Of a DNA stretch of 64,000 nucleotides, positions 55,769 through 64,000 are shown in pieces. The notes below the pieces were generated by a model. The model saw only the letters and a list, made by a program, of their open reading frames with translations. It did not search any database and was not told the origin of the DNA. This DNA is from Paramoeba atlantica. Taxonomy: Eukaryota; Discosea. The stretch's first letter is position 1. Every line of letters starts with the position of its first letter. Location of the stretch: the NCBI GenBank assembly GCA_977017575.1, contig CDRNVI010000016.1, positions 248,001 through 312,000 of the forward strand. Direction: 5' to 3'. Made by a program: the position numbers and the translations under genes.

Positions 55769-56698
55769 ATGGACCTTCCGGAAGGCAGAAAAGTGAATGA
55801 TGTTCCACGAGAGCCTTTAATTTGTCTGGTCGCTCATCTTGGGCATACATTAAACGCTGTATTGGACGATATCCATAGATCAACGTATTCTGCACGAGAC
55901 GTCCGCAATAAATCATTTCTTTCGCAGTGGAATGCAAGAGAGCAAACCTCTCAGTATGTATCATCTCCGATAGCGGTTCGTGAGACGACGTTCAAGAGCC
56001 TGAATTCTTCTCCTTTACTGGATAACATACAGCGTTCATGTAACATTCCATCATTGCATCCACATCACCTTCACGCGCTATCCATATTATGTCCACAAGC
56101 TTTACCAGGGGCTTTGAGGTTACTAGATTGCAGAAATGCAATTATTCGAGTTGTTTGCCCAGCGAGTCAATCCTCGCCGCGGGGTACAACGGTGCATTCG
56201 CTATATTTCGTTCACAATTCCAAGCGACTCAGTAAGAAGAGTACTGAGCCAAACGTTCCAAGTGATTCGAACATTGGAGTGCATTCTAATCTTTTCGCCG
56301 ACTTCTACATGTGCCTAGGTGGGTACTTCTGTAATTGCCGTGCATTCGAATACAAAGTGTTATCTGGACACGAAAATTATAACCTAGATAACAATGTAAA
56401 GGAATCGAGTTTTGAGCATGACGTCAGTTACCGCTTTTTTGGGCCTGCGCAACATGAAGCATTCTGTAAACATTTGTTAGCTGTGCAACTAGCGCAGGCC
56501 TTGGATGGAGACTGCGAACGAGATATAAGAAATGACTTCAAAAATATAGTCCAGCCCAATATTGATTCCTGCAGAAGAGGCAATGTGACCGGTCCTTCTG
56601 AGATGAGCAAATCGCCTTATTTCACGTTGCCATTACCGTACAATTATCACAGAGTTGTCATCACAAGCGTCGACAACTACATGAATCTTTTGTCCTAG
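55769..56698 (+). CDS. ZSWIM7: SWIM-domain protein, SWS1/ZSWIM7-like
   Basis: SWS1 proteins pair with RAD51 paralogues (Shu complex) to promote homologous recombination. The SWIM zinc site is at about residues 190-240: YFCNCRAFEY, a long insert, then FCKHLLAVQLAQAL. The spacing C-x-C-xn-C-x-H and the following HLLAVxLxQxL helix match ZSWIM7 well. At 309 residues it is about twice the animal length because of an extended N-terminal region (DVPREPLICLVAHLGHTLNA and following) and an insert between ligand pairs. A plant-type FAR1 or MULE transposase SWIM is less likely because no catalytic domain is present. Confidence 0.75.
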   Translation: MDLPEGRKVNDVPREPLICLVAHLGHTLNAVLDDIHRSTYSARDVRNKSFLSQWNAREQTSQYVSSPIAVRETTFKSLNSSPLLDNIQRSCNIPSLHPHHLHALSILCPQALPGALRLLDCRNAIIRVVCPASQSSPRGTTVHSLYFVHNSKRLSKKSTEPNVPSDSNIGVHSNLFADFYMCLGGYFCNCRAFEYKVLSGHENYNLDNNVKESSFEHDVSYRFFGPAQHEAFCKHLLAVQLAQALDGDCERDIRNDFKNIVQPNIDSCRRGNVTGPSEMSKSPYFTLPLPYNYHRVVITSVDNYMNLLS

Positions 56699-56733
56699 CC
56701 TCACGAGTTTGCGATTTTTAAAGGAAGACATAA
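56699..56733. other. Short spacer before element D
   Basis: 35 bases between the SWIM gene stop and the left TIR of element D, so the element may sit in this gene's 3' UTR. Confidence 0.35.
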
Positions 56734-57472
56734 AGGGGTGTAAATTTGGATGTGGGGGGGTCTAAAATTTGTAAAACTTGGCCAATTTTGGAAAATAGTA
56801 GCGCATTCGAGAGCTCTCGAACTGAGCTCATGAACGTGCATGCACGGCATCTGCGTTATTTAGATTTTCGAGTGCACGTAAAAAAACTTAGTTTTTTGGG
56901 AGGCAAAATCTTGCATTTTTCACAGTCTTTCTGATTTCTCCCCTGATTCATGCTACAAAGACGGGGTTGTGGGCGATCACCCGAACACAAAAACTACGAA
57001 AGGGTTTATTCTTCGCCTGGGCACGTAAAAGCAAGCTGGTGCATGGTTCTTGTTGCCGATTACGAAACAACACAATCTTTTTCGCGCAAAAAATTCATGT
57101 TCCATAGTGGGCGACTCCGAAAATGGTTGAGCCCCTCGGAATCGTGCAGATTTGATCATTGCGATCGAAGCAGCGTTTGAAGGCCCCTGAAAATGCCATG
57201 AAGAGCTTTAGAAGGCGATGCTGTATTGTGATTGACATTAATCGACGATAATAGCAATTATTAATATTTCTTTTTCAATATGTGCTATTGCTTTAGAAAG
57301 TTGCAAATAGCGTTTGGGGGCTCTTTGTCTAGGGGGCAATACCCCCTTGTGCCTAGTTCGGCCTTGTTACGTTCATGAGCCCTGTGCGAGAGCTCTCGAA
57401 TGCGCTATTATTTTCCAAAATTGGCCAAGTTTTACAAATTTTAGGCCCCCCCACATCCAAATTTACACCCTT
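56734..57472. mobile_element. TIR element D, about 740 bp with 100-bp inverted ends
   Basis: The left end (from about 56734, GGGTGTAAATTTGGATGTGG) and right end (to about 57472) are near-perfect inverted copies over about 100 bases, including the internal palindrome CGAGAGCTCTCG in each arm. No recognisable transposase in the 530-base interior. TTTACACCCTTG-like ends also occur singly near 61283. Non-autonomous Tc1/mariner-like or other TIR element; the target duplication is not clear. Confidence 0.7.
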
Positions 57473-57719
57473 GTATCTTTGTTCCTTCTTTCTACGCCAT
57501 ATAAAAAATCCAATCAAGTACTTGAAATCGAATTCGAACGTGTACAGCATTCATGTCACATAACAGAACAGGAGTGGGTCCCTGAAGGTTACTCTTAGGC
57601 TATCTAACAACGAGAAAAACATATGATACGTAGTACGATAACTAGAGCACATAGTTCTTGCAGTTTTAACACTTTTCGTTTCGATAGATTTTATTCGAAG
57701 CTATCATGTTTCTGTATTG
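57473..57719. other. Spacer with uORF before the helical protein
   Basis: About 250 AT-rich bases. A four-codon uORF (MFLY, 57706-57720) ends in TGA sharing its A with the next ATG, giving TGATG. Confidence 0.4.
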
Positions 57720-60700
57720 ATGAGCGGTTTGTATTTGAGAAGATCTGCGAATACATCATTGTGGCCTCGAAAGCTGATTCTTGGGGTCCCTCATCGTACC
57801 TATTGTTCAGCTTATCTTCAGCGTCGTATATTTCCGAGCGGAGTTGGTGGTGCCTTACAACAAAAATTGCATGTCTTCCTTGAACAGCAACACATTTCTC
57901 CAATGCGAGCATCAGAAATACGATCCATGGCCGAAGTAACGGTTGTGTCTGCGAAGCTTACCAAAGTTTCCCTGAAAACGCTCTGCGACTTGTTAGTATC
58001 CTTGAGAAAGCTAGGAATACAAAAAGATTCTCCTTCAATACGGGGCATTATAAAAAATGTTGTGCACAGACTTGAAGATCCGGATCCGGAAGATATCGTT
58101 TGTCTGATGAAAATCGGAAAATTTTCGGAGGCGTCTCATGTCGTTAATTTGCTGCGAACTGCTAGCGTTCCGAGCTCACAGTTCTGGGAAAAAGAAATTC
58201 CACGTTGCGAAATTAAATGGCTTTCGTCTGCTTGTCAATTTCTTGAGATTTACTACTACCGTTCTCCGCAATATAGTACCACGTTGATGGACATAAAGAA
58301 ACAACCTCTCCGCGTCTCGCGCAGGATACGGGGAGAACTCGAAAAACTGAAGACCTTGGTTTTGCGAAGATTGAAGATGCTTCTTGAAGCCTCTGATGCA
58401 TTTCCTGATCTGATCGATAGAGCATGCTCTTTTGCATATAATCTACAAACTGCGCTATTTTTCCATGAGCTGAATTCTCTTCACCTGCTTTTTGATCTAC
58501 GTCTTAAACGCGATTGTCCCTCTATGCAAGAATTTTCCAAATTCTTGGACTCGACTACCCCAATCCTAGAGGTAAGGTACAAGTCACTGCGTAAAGAATC
58601 GAGTGTGAAGTGGACTTCCGGTGCTCGCTATTTTCTAAATATATTTTTGACCTCAGTTTTTGAGCACATTCACTTACTAACTTCAGTTTCTGACGACGAT
58701 TTTCCCATTGACGAATGGACAACTTTAATCTCTATTGTAGGAAAACTATTGGAATTCGAATTTCTCGAGCAGGAGCGTAGGGCACCATGTAATAGCTCTA
58801 CCTCAGTGACCTACACGTCTATTAACTCTGAAGATTTAACAGACAATGCTTGTTCTAAACCGTTTAAGCCCGTAAATACAGTTGAGCGTGTTACTAAATA
58901 TTGTGTTCTGTGCAAGAGAATTCTCTACATAGTGCGTGATAGGCTTAACGCTTCGAGCCTTTCACTTCATCCTACAGGTTCTGCCACCTACGTGGAGGAA
59001 ATGGGGGTGTGGCTTGATCGCGGGTGTCCAAAAGATGATTATAGATTTCGATCCCTTCATTTACTTTTTCAGCACGATAAGATGCTGCCAACTCAATTGA
59101 GTGATGTCATTCTAAAGCTGGGGAAGCGGATTTTAGAACTGGGTTCCAGAAAAGAGAAAGAATTGAATGTTCACCATGCGTCTCATGAAAAAGCTTTGGA
59201 AACATCTTTAAAGAACTTTTCATTGTCTCTTACTCCGTTCGACGGGAACAGAAATAGATGGTCACGGGAATTTGTAACCTGGCTGCCGCACGCATCCTTG
59301 CAAGACCTCCTGTCACTAATAAAACTAAATTTGTTCACTCTAAATGAAGTTCTTTTTGCAAAGGCAACACACATTGAAGATAGGGGCGATCATAAAAATC
59401 CACAAGTAAGTCGAATGGTTTGGGAATGCCTCTTTGATGCTCTACTGGACAAAACAAACTTATGCACAGTTACACTTGCACCTGACCAGTATGTGCACCT
59501 CGTAACATATCTTTACTACGTTGGCGAAAATTGTAATTGGCAGTCAGTGATTCAAATTCTTCGGAATGTAAAATTTTCAGTTGTTCCTTCTCGCTTTTCG
59601 AAGACTAATGTAGAAATTCCGAAAAGCAAATTCTACGAACCGTATCCTTTAGAATTTTGGATAGCGTTGAACCATGTGCACGTACTAGAGGACCCTACAG
59701 CTCAAGTGTACAATAAGAGAAAGTCAGCTGTCTCACAAGAAGTTTACCAGCATTTTTGGGCCCACGGCATACTGTGGTTGCAGTCTTTAACGATAGATAA
59801 GCCGAACCCCCTGGTATTATCTATTATTCTGACGTGGCAAGTAAGATTTGATTTGTCCGCAACCTTATCTCCATCAACAGATTCTAATTCATTTGAGCGT
59901 TCGATCCATGATGTGATTTGCTCCACAATTCCCTTCCTCCAGACCGCAGATTTAGACATGATTTTGTATGTTGTCCAAGATTGGGAGACACAACATAAAA
60001 AGGATGTAAGTACAATGATTTCGAAGCGATTGAGGGCTTGTTTTAATGAGATGAAGACTTCACTGTCACCAAAGCAGAACGGAACACGAGTAGAGCAGAA
60101 TAGCACAAGTAGAGCAATTTGCGGTGTACTTAATACAATGTTGACACTCCAATGCTTACCTGAAGTGCCTGTATTGTTAGAATTGACAAAAGACGTAGTT
60201 GGAAATGCTTTTCTTGAAGAAAAAGAAACGAAAAATCATTCCTGTAGAGACGTTAGTGATTCCACTCTCGAATTGCAACATGTAGTAGTTCTTCTGGAAG
60301 CTTTTTTACATTGTGCAGATTACATTGACAAAGATATTCCTGGCATATCATCCTGTATGGGACAAAACGCTATGAATGTACCTTGCAAGCTACAAATGAT
60401 GTTTTATCAAGCGCTCCTACGCTCATCTTGCACGGAAGTGCCCATAATAGTTCGTGTTAGAGGCCTGTCCTTGTTGTTACGGCACAAAACTATCGACAAA
60501 AAGATTCTTAAGAATATTCTATCTATTCTATTTATAAACCTTGGTGACTCTAAAATAGAAATTCGAGATGCGAAGAGTGCATCAAGGACGCCGGAAGTCC
60601 AAACGCAAAATGCTCACGCCAAGGGCGTCTGCCGGTTAGTGCCACATTTTTACGTTTTGTGCCTCTTACAAGCAGCACTTGAAGTTAGCGCTAGTACAAT

Positions 60701-61076
60701 AGCAAATGAGATTTGGGAATTTACCCGTGGACAACAAATTTATAAAGTTCCCGAATACGCGGCACACCTACTTTTCTTTTGCTCAGAACATGAATTGCAC
60801 TATCCACCACTATTATCCGCATTGCTTGTCACACTAACCAAACATCTTGATGTTCTAGCTCCACTTCATCTGTTGCAAATACTTCGATCATGTGTTAAAC
60901 AGAAGATTAAAGACGTAACCTTTGTAGGAAAGGTGATTAGTCAATTAAATCCTGCATCACTTACTACTGAAGAGGACCGCAACGCATACAAACAGGCGTG
61001 CACGGACCTAGGCTTTAACCCAAATTTTGCAAAATACAAGAGTAGTCCAGCGCATCGCACCCGTCATAAACATTAG
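57720..61076 (+). CDS. Large helical-repeat protein, putative mitochondrial, 1118 aa
   Basis: The N-terminus MSGLYLRRSANTSLWPRKLI and following residues are Arg/Ser-rich without acids, like a mitochondrial presequence. The rest is helix after helix in pairs of about 35 residues (for example LTKVSLKTLCDLLVSLRKLG; PDPEDIVCLMKIGKFSEASH; LAPLHLLQILRSCVKQKIKD near the end). This rhythm is typical of organelle RNA-binding helical repeat proteins (PPR, OPR, FASTK/HPR types). No RAP domain or strict PPR consensus is evident. I infer mitochondrial RNA processing or ribosome function. Start moved from TTG 57717 to ATG 57720. Confidence 0.7.
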   Translation: MSGLYLRRSANTSLWPRKLILGVPHRTYCSAYLQRRIFPSGVGGALQQKLHVFLEQQHISPMRASEIRSMAEVTVVSAKLTKVSLKTLCDLLVSLRKLGIQKDSPSIRGIIKNVVHRLEDPDPEDIVCLMKIGKFSEASHVVNLLRTASVPSSQFWEKEIPRCEIKWLSSACQFLEIYYYRSPQYSTTLMDIKKQPLRVSRRIRGELEKLKTLVLRRLKMLLEASDAFPDLIDRACSFAYNLQTALFFHELNSLHLLFDLRLKRDCPSMQEFSKFLDSTTPILEVRYKSLRKESSVKWTSGARYFLNIFLTSVFEHIHLLTSVSDDDFPIDEWTTLISIVGKLLEFEFLEQERRAPCNSSTSVTYTSINSEDLTDNACSKPFKPVNTVERVTKYCVLCKRILYIVRDRLNASSLSLHPTGSATYVEEMGVWLDRGCPKDDYRFRSLHLLFQHDKMLPTQLSDVILKLGKRILELGSRKEKELNVHHASHEKALETSLKNFSLSLTPFDGNRNRWSREFVTWLPHASLQDLLSLIKLNLFTLNEVLFAKATHIEDRGDHKNPQVSRMVWECLFDALLDKTNLCTVTLAPDQYVHLVTYLYYVGENCNWQSVIQILRNVKFSVVPSRFSKTNVEIPKSKFYEPYPLEFWIALNHVHVLEDPTAQVYNKRKSAVSQEVYQHFWAHGILWLQSLTIDKPNPLVLSIILTWQVRFDLSATLSPSTDSNSFERSIHDVICSTIPFLQTADLDMILYVVQDWETQHKKDVSTMISKRLRACFNEMKTSLSPKQNGTRVEQNSTSRAICGVLNTMLTLQCLPEVPVLLELTKDVVGNAFLEEKETKNHSCRDVSDSTLELQHVVVLLEAFLHCADYIDKDIPGISSCMGQNAMNVPCKLQMMFYQALLRSSCTEVPIIVRVRGLSLLLRHKTIDKKILKNILSILFINLGDSKIEIRDAKSASRTPEVQTQNAHAKGVCRLVPHFYVLCLLQAALEVSASTIANEIWEFTRGQQIYKVPEYAAHLLFFCSEHELHYPPLLSALLVTLTKHLDVLAPLHLLQILRSCVKQKIKDVTFVGKVISQLNPASLTTEEDRNAYKQACTDLGFNPNFAKYKSSPAHRTRHKH

Positions 61077-61547
61077 CTCGTGCGGCTTACACTTTTGAGA
61101 AACGGGCGCCTTTTTTTGCTGAGGACTCAATTACTACGTTCTTTCAACCGGAAAATTGGTTTTTATTCTTGCCTAATGATAATGACGGCCACCAATGATT
61201 GTCCGGTGGGCTTCATTTACATGTTCTAACTTCTTTCTGGGTTAAAGTAAAGGAAAATTCGCCTTTTTTGAAAAAGAAATTTCTTTACACCCTAGTTTAC
61301 ACCCTTGCATTTCTTAGTACAGTGCCACACACTATCCTCTAATTCCATTTCTTTTGGTGATGAGTGTGTCCTTTTTCCACAGAAAACCCTTCTCGTGACA
61401 AACCCGTGGCTTCGAAGCCACTGCTCGCACTGTGCTTCTGTCCGGCGTGATATACGGCTGAGGGTGAACTTTCTTCGAGAAGCGAACCCCCGACACCCCT
61501 GGCATACCATAGAAAATAACGGAAAATGGGTATACAATAGTCATATA
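61077..61547. other. Gene-free region left of element E
   Basis: 470 bases. A minus-strand stretch at 61537-61292 reads protein-like (HGFVTRRVFCGKRTHSSP, ending KCKGVN) and may be a worn transposase tail, but I cannot name it. Terminal-repeat-like TTTACACCC motifs occur at 61274 and 61287. Confidence 0.35.
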
Positions 61548-62324
61548 CAGGGGGGGGGTCACCAATTTCCGGGGGGTGTCTAAAATTTGTGTCGTGTGAG
61601 CTTTTGACCTAATTCCTTCGGCATTCAACAGATCTCGAAATTCTAAGCTGTTTTGCGCTATAAAAAGTATCATAAAAAACCAAACGACTATATGAGAAAT
61701 TTTTAAAAGTAGGGTCAGAATTGTGCAAATTATTCGAAATATTACGAAAATTCATAATTTATGCTGTATAATTGTTGATATAAAAAGAGATTCAGTCTAC
61801 AAGTGTAACAAACTATTTATTTATGGACAATGCCCCCGGCCATGGGCATGCCCGCCGAGTCGTACGTGACATGGGAATTGAAATCCCCGACTGGCCGGCC
61901 AAGTCACCAGATCTAAATCTTATTGAAAATTTATGGAGTATGATGGATCATCATGTTAAGTTTCATCTTCGACCCACTAATCGTACGGAATTACAAGTAT
62001 CGATACGTAAAGCTTTAGATTATCTTTTAAAGGATATGAAGGCAGTGTATGAAAACACTTTGAAAAGTTTTCCGTCCCGAATTAGGCTTCTTAGAGAAAA
62101 AAATGAAGGTTCAATACTAAAATAGTTCGCCCAAAAAAATCTGCAAATTCTTGAAAATCTCAATTCTGTCATGTCCAGAATTCTTCATATATAATTTTTA
62201 AGATGGGTTTTTATAGCGCAAAACAGCTTAGAATTTCGAGATCTGTTGAATACCGAAGGAATTAGGTCAAAAGCACACACGACACAAATTTTAGACCCCC
62301 CCTGGAAATTGGTGACCCCCCCTG
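61548..62324 (+). mobile_element. TIR element E, 777 bp, TA target duplication
   Basis: Ends start CAGGGGGGGGGTCACCAA and finish as its complement, flanked by TA at 61546-61547 and 62325-62326. Inverted ends extend about 115-120 bases (left to about 61669, right from about 62208) with high identity. The interior encodes only the C-terminal part of a Tc1/mariner transposase. A recently active family is likely because the arms are still nearly identical. Confidence 0.8.
61823..62125 (+). pseudogene. C-terminal transposase fragment in element E
   Basis: The 100-residue frame begins MDNAPGHGHARRVV and continues DWPAKSPDLNLIENLW: the second catalytic Asp and the final Glu of a DDE transposase, with 32 residues between them rather than Tc1's 34. 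The first Asp and the DNA-binding half are missing. It ends a short distance before the right TIR. Confidence 0.65.
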
Positions 62325-62541
62325 TACAGTATTATGTACGTAGGTAATGTCCTTTTGTCGAAAAGAAAAAAGTCAAGCTAAAAAGTCTTAAGAAAAGCGA
62401 ATTTTCCTTTACTTTCACCTCTTTCTGTAATAGTATCGCAATAGTAATAATATCGCAAAGATTACTGTATACGTTTTTCGTGAACAAGTTTACTAAGTCA
62501 TATTTTATCCCAGTCGTTTTCCCAATTTTCTTTAATTCTCA

Positions 62542-63462
62542 ATGCTACGTCGATTAGCCTGCCGCCTTAACCCACGGAATACCTTATCTATTCCCATAAG
62601 AATAACCGAATCCGATATCAATGCGGCTGTGCACTCAAGTTCTGAACATTTACAACAATATCCTTTAAATTCAGGGAAGCGAAGGTGGACAGAAATCGAC
62701 GTGGTGGCTCGAGAGAAGTGGTGCGAGTTCTTCACGACGACAGCACTGACATATCCCCCGAAACGGAATATTGCAGAAGCACAAAAAACTTCTGATGAAA
62801 CTGTAATAGACAGACATTCTCCTTCTTTATTTTGGGGGACGTTTTTTAGTGTGTCACAAGTAATGGATAAGTACGAAACGCTTGTAGGCTATGCGTTGAA
62901 ATTGGGTCAATTTCGCCGTGAGTTGGAGCTAAGAACGTTCCCTATTCGGGACGCCCTCCGCCTAAAGAGATGTTCCGCCCAGGAGCTCGCATCCAAACAA
63001 CGGGAATTGGAAGCTCTTGTGAAAGAAATGGGTGAGTTGGAAGCCGAAAAGACACAGTACGCGGCAAAGTACTTTGACACGTCTGTGTACAATTCCTTGA
63101 TCAATTTGATGAGACTTTTTGGTGAAACAAATCCGCATGCTACCTCCTACGCGCTTCAGATTTTGGATGACATGACGGCTTTGTCTATTCCTTTTGATGA
63201 GACAACTCAGTTACTTTTGAGGAGTCTTACTTTTGGTGATGATGACAGCCACAATTCTGACGCGCTCTTCTCCCTCGTGGAATTTCCGGAGATGGGCCAA
63301 GTTACAAATAAGCTTGATTCGGTAGAAAAATTGGCCCGTGATTCCATAAGGACGATCTCCCGCAGGCACAACCTCCCGATAACAGAAGGTGTTTACCAAC
63401 AAGATAAGGGGACACATCCCTTACTGCCTCGAACACCTGAAGGAGCGGAACAAGAAATATAA
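62542..63462 (+). CDS. Putative mitochondrial protein, 306 aa
   Basis: MLRRLACRLNPRNTLSIPIR is a good mitochondrial presequence. Residues about 95-170 hold a conserved-looking helix-coil block (VMDKYETLVGYALKLGQFRRELE and a KQRELEALVKEMGELEAEKT coiled coil), the rest is helical, and the C-terminus is polar. I do not recognise a family. The pattern is compatible with a lineage-specific mitoribosomal or RNA-processing subunit. Confidence 0.62.
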   Translation: MLRRLACRLNPRNTLSIPIRITESDINAAVHSSSEHLQQYPLNSGKRRWTEIDVVAREKWCEFFTTTALTYPPKRNIAEAQKTSDETVIDRHSPSLFWGTFFSVSQVMDKYETLVGYALKLGQFRRELELRTFPIRDALRLKRCSAQELASKQRELEALVKEMGELEAEKTQYAAKYFDTSVYNSLINLMRLFGETNPHATSYALQILDDMTALSIPFDETTQLLLRSLTFGDDDSHNSDALFSLVEFPEMGQVTNKLDSVEKLARDSIRTISRRHNLPITEGVYQQDKGTHPLLPRTPEGAEQEI

Positions 63463-63970
63463 AACGCGTCTTCGAGTACGTAAGTCTCGCGTATCAAAAA
63501 GTACCTGCGTCATGTGAACAGTTTTCATGAGTTTACATTGATTTCTGGCCGCAGAGTCGTTAAATACAATTTTTTATCAACAGTGCCTAAGTATTGAACA
63601 GCTATTTTTCTACACCTGATATTGAATCTCTATGAAGCCTACGCGTTTAATGATTTTAAAGATTCTAAAGGCAATAAAACACTGACTTTTTTGAATGTAG
63701 TATTGGAAAATTATAAATATACAGATCCCCTGTCCTCCGAGTCTTCTGTCTGATAATGAACGGGAACAAATTTTACCGACCCTATGAACTTTTTACATGT
63801 ATAAGTTGAACCAGTACACTTACCCTGTTGGTTGAGTCGAAGAAAGCTTTTTCTAACGAGATAATCGTTAAATATAGATCACGTTTTTCCCTATTAAGCT
63901 GTTCTATTTTGTTGTATCAATTCCGCACTTCCAGTATCCCGATATTTACATCTACTCCTACTGCCCGCAA
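63463..63970. other. Intergenic region at right edge, 508 bases
   Basis: AT-rich, no RNA gene seen. A pyrimidine-rich tract with CAG at about 63920-63933 may be the acceptor for the next gene. Confidence 0.35.
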
Positions 63971-64000
63971 ATGGCTACGCATCCCGCAGAAAATGCGACT
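63971..64000 (+). CDS. Start of a gene running off the right edge
   Basis: ATG 63971 opens a frame (MATHPAENAT) to the end of the window, preceded by an acceptor-like tract and with the same orientation as all other genes. Only ten codons are visible. Confidence 0.4.
   Translation, partial: MATHPAENAT

Noticed and set aside
1-64000. Bacterial or phage origin
   Set aside because: POLD1, SMC3, RPT6, cullin, SEL1L and YEATS genes are eukaryotic, there are no Shine-Dalgarno sites, and spacers are hundreds of bases long.
1-64000. tRNA, rRNA, snRNA or CRISPR features
   Set aside because: I looked for T-loop GTTCRA motifs with matching stems, rRNA-like blocks and regularly spaced repeats in the spacers and found none convincing. 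A covariance-model scan would be decisive.

Overview
This 64 kb window looks like nuclear DNA of a protist. Every supported host gene lies on the + strand: about 27, counting the partial ones at both edges. All are single intronless reading frames in the standard code, with average spacing near 2.3 kb. Several starts are preceded within tens of bases by a pyrimidine tract ending in AG (for example 4446-4463, 14305-14318, 46992-47018, 54391-54411). This is the layout expected of polycistronic transcription resolved by spliced-leader trans-splicing. Together with several large proteins carrying mitochondrial-type N-termini, it suggests a euglenozoan, most likely kinetoplastid-like. That assignment is inference. 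The genes themselves are plainly eukaryotic (POLD1, SMC3, RPT6, cullin, SEL1L, YEATS, LYAR).

Layout. 1-6.96 kb: end of an unknown gene, DNA polymerase delta, a YEATS protein, an unknown protein. 7.3-7.96 kb: a small TA-flanked inverted-repeat element with a helix-turn-helix ORF. 8.2-23.3 kb: TRIM-like RING protein, SMC3, SEL1L/HRD3, a coiled-coil protein, two unknowns and a LanC-like protein. 23.3-29.8 kb: mobile-element debris around one small membrane-protein gene. 29.8-41.6 kb: LYAR, a giant RanBP2-finger protein, a PHD-like protein, RPT6, a cullin that stops short, a leucine-rich-repeat protein. 41.6-45.1 kb: a second debris field with two Tc1 copies in inverted orientation. 45.1-56.7 kb: YqgE/AlgH, small proteins, ankyrin-TPR, a polytopic membrane protein, an ABHD11-like hydrolase, a ZADH2-like reductase and a SWIM protein like SWS1. 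56.7-64 kb: two more TIR elements, a large helical mitochondrial protein, a small mitochondrial protein and the start of another gene.

The most unusual signal is not a gene. Four blocks of 0.7-1.0 kb are sharply GC-rich inside otherwise AT-rich sequence, and each runs from a C-rich left half to a G-rich right half on the + strand (switch near 15.2, 20.4, 46.1 and 54.9 kb). The genes read straight through them and codon endings follow the skew (NNC, then NNG). One block extends into non-coding DNA. This resembles footprints of a bidirectional, strand-asymmetric process such as break repair with gene conversion or replication initiation. A second recurring pattern is a set of small elements that share no obvious overall similarity by eye but share a design: G/C-run terminal inverted repeats, a short motif repeated directly near both ends, and sometimes a GC hairpin. 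A third is short upstream ORFs whose stop codon shares bases with the main start codon.

Genes were read by eye from translation; no database search was possible. Where the longest frame began with GTG or TTG, I moved the start to the first plausible ATG.
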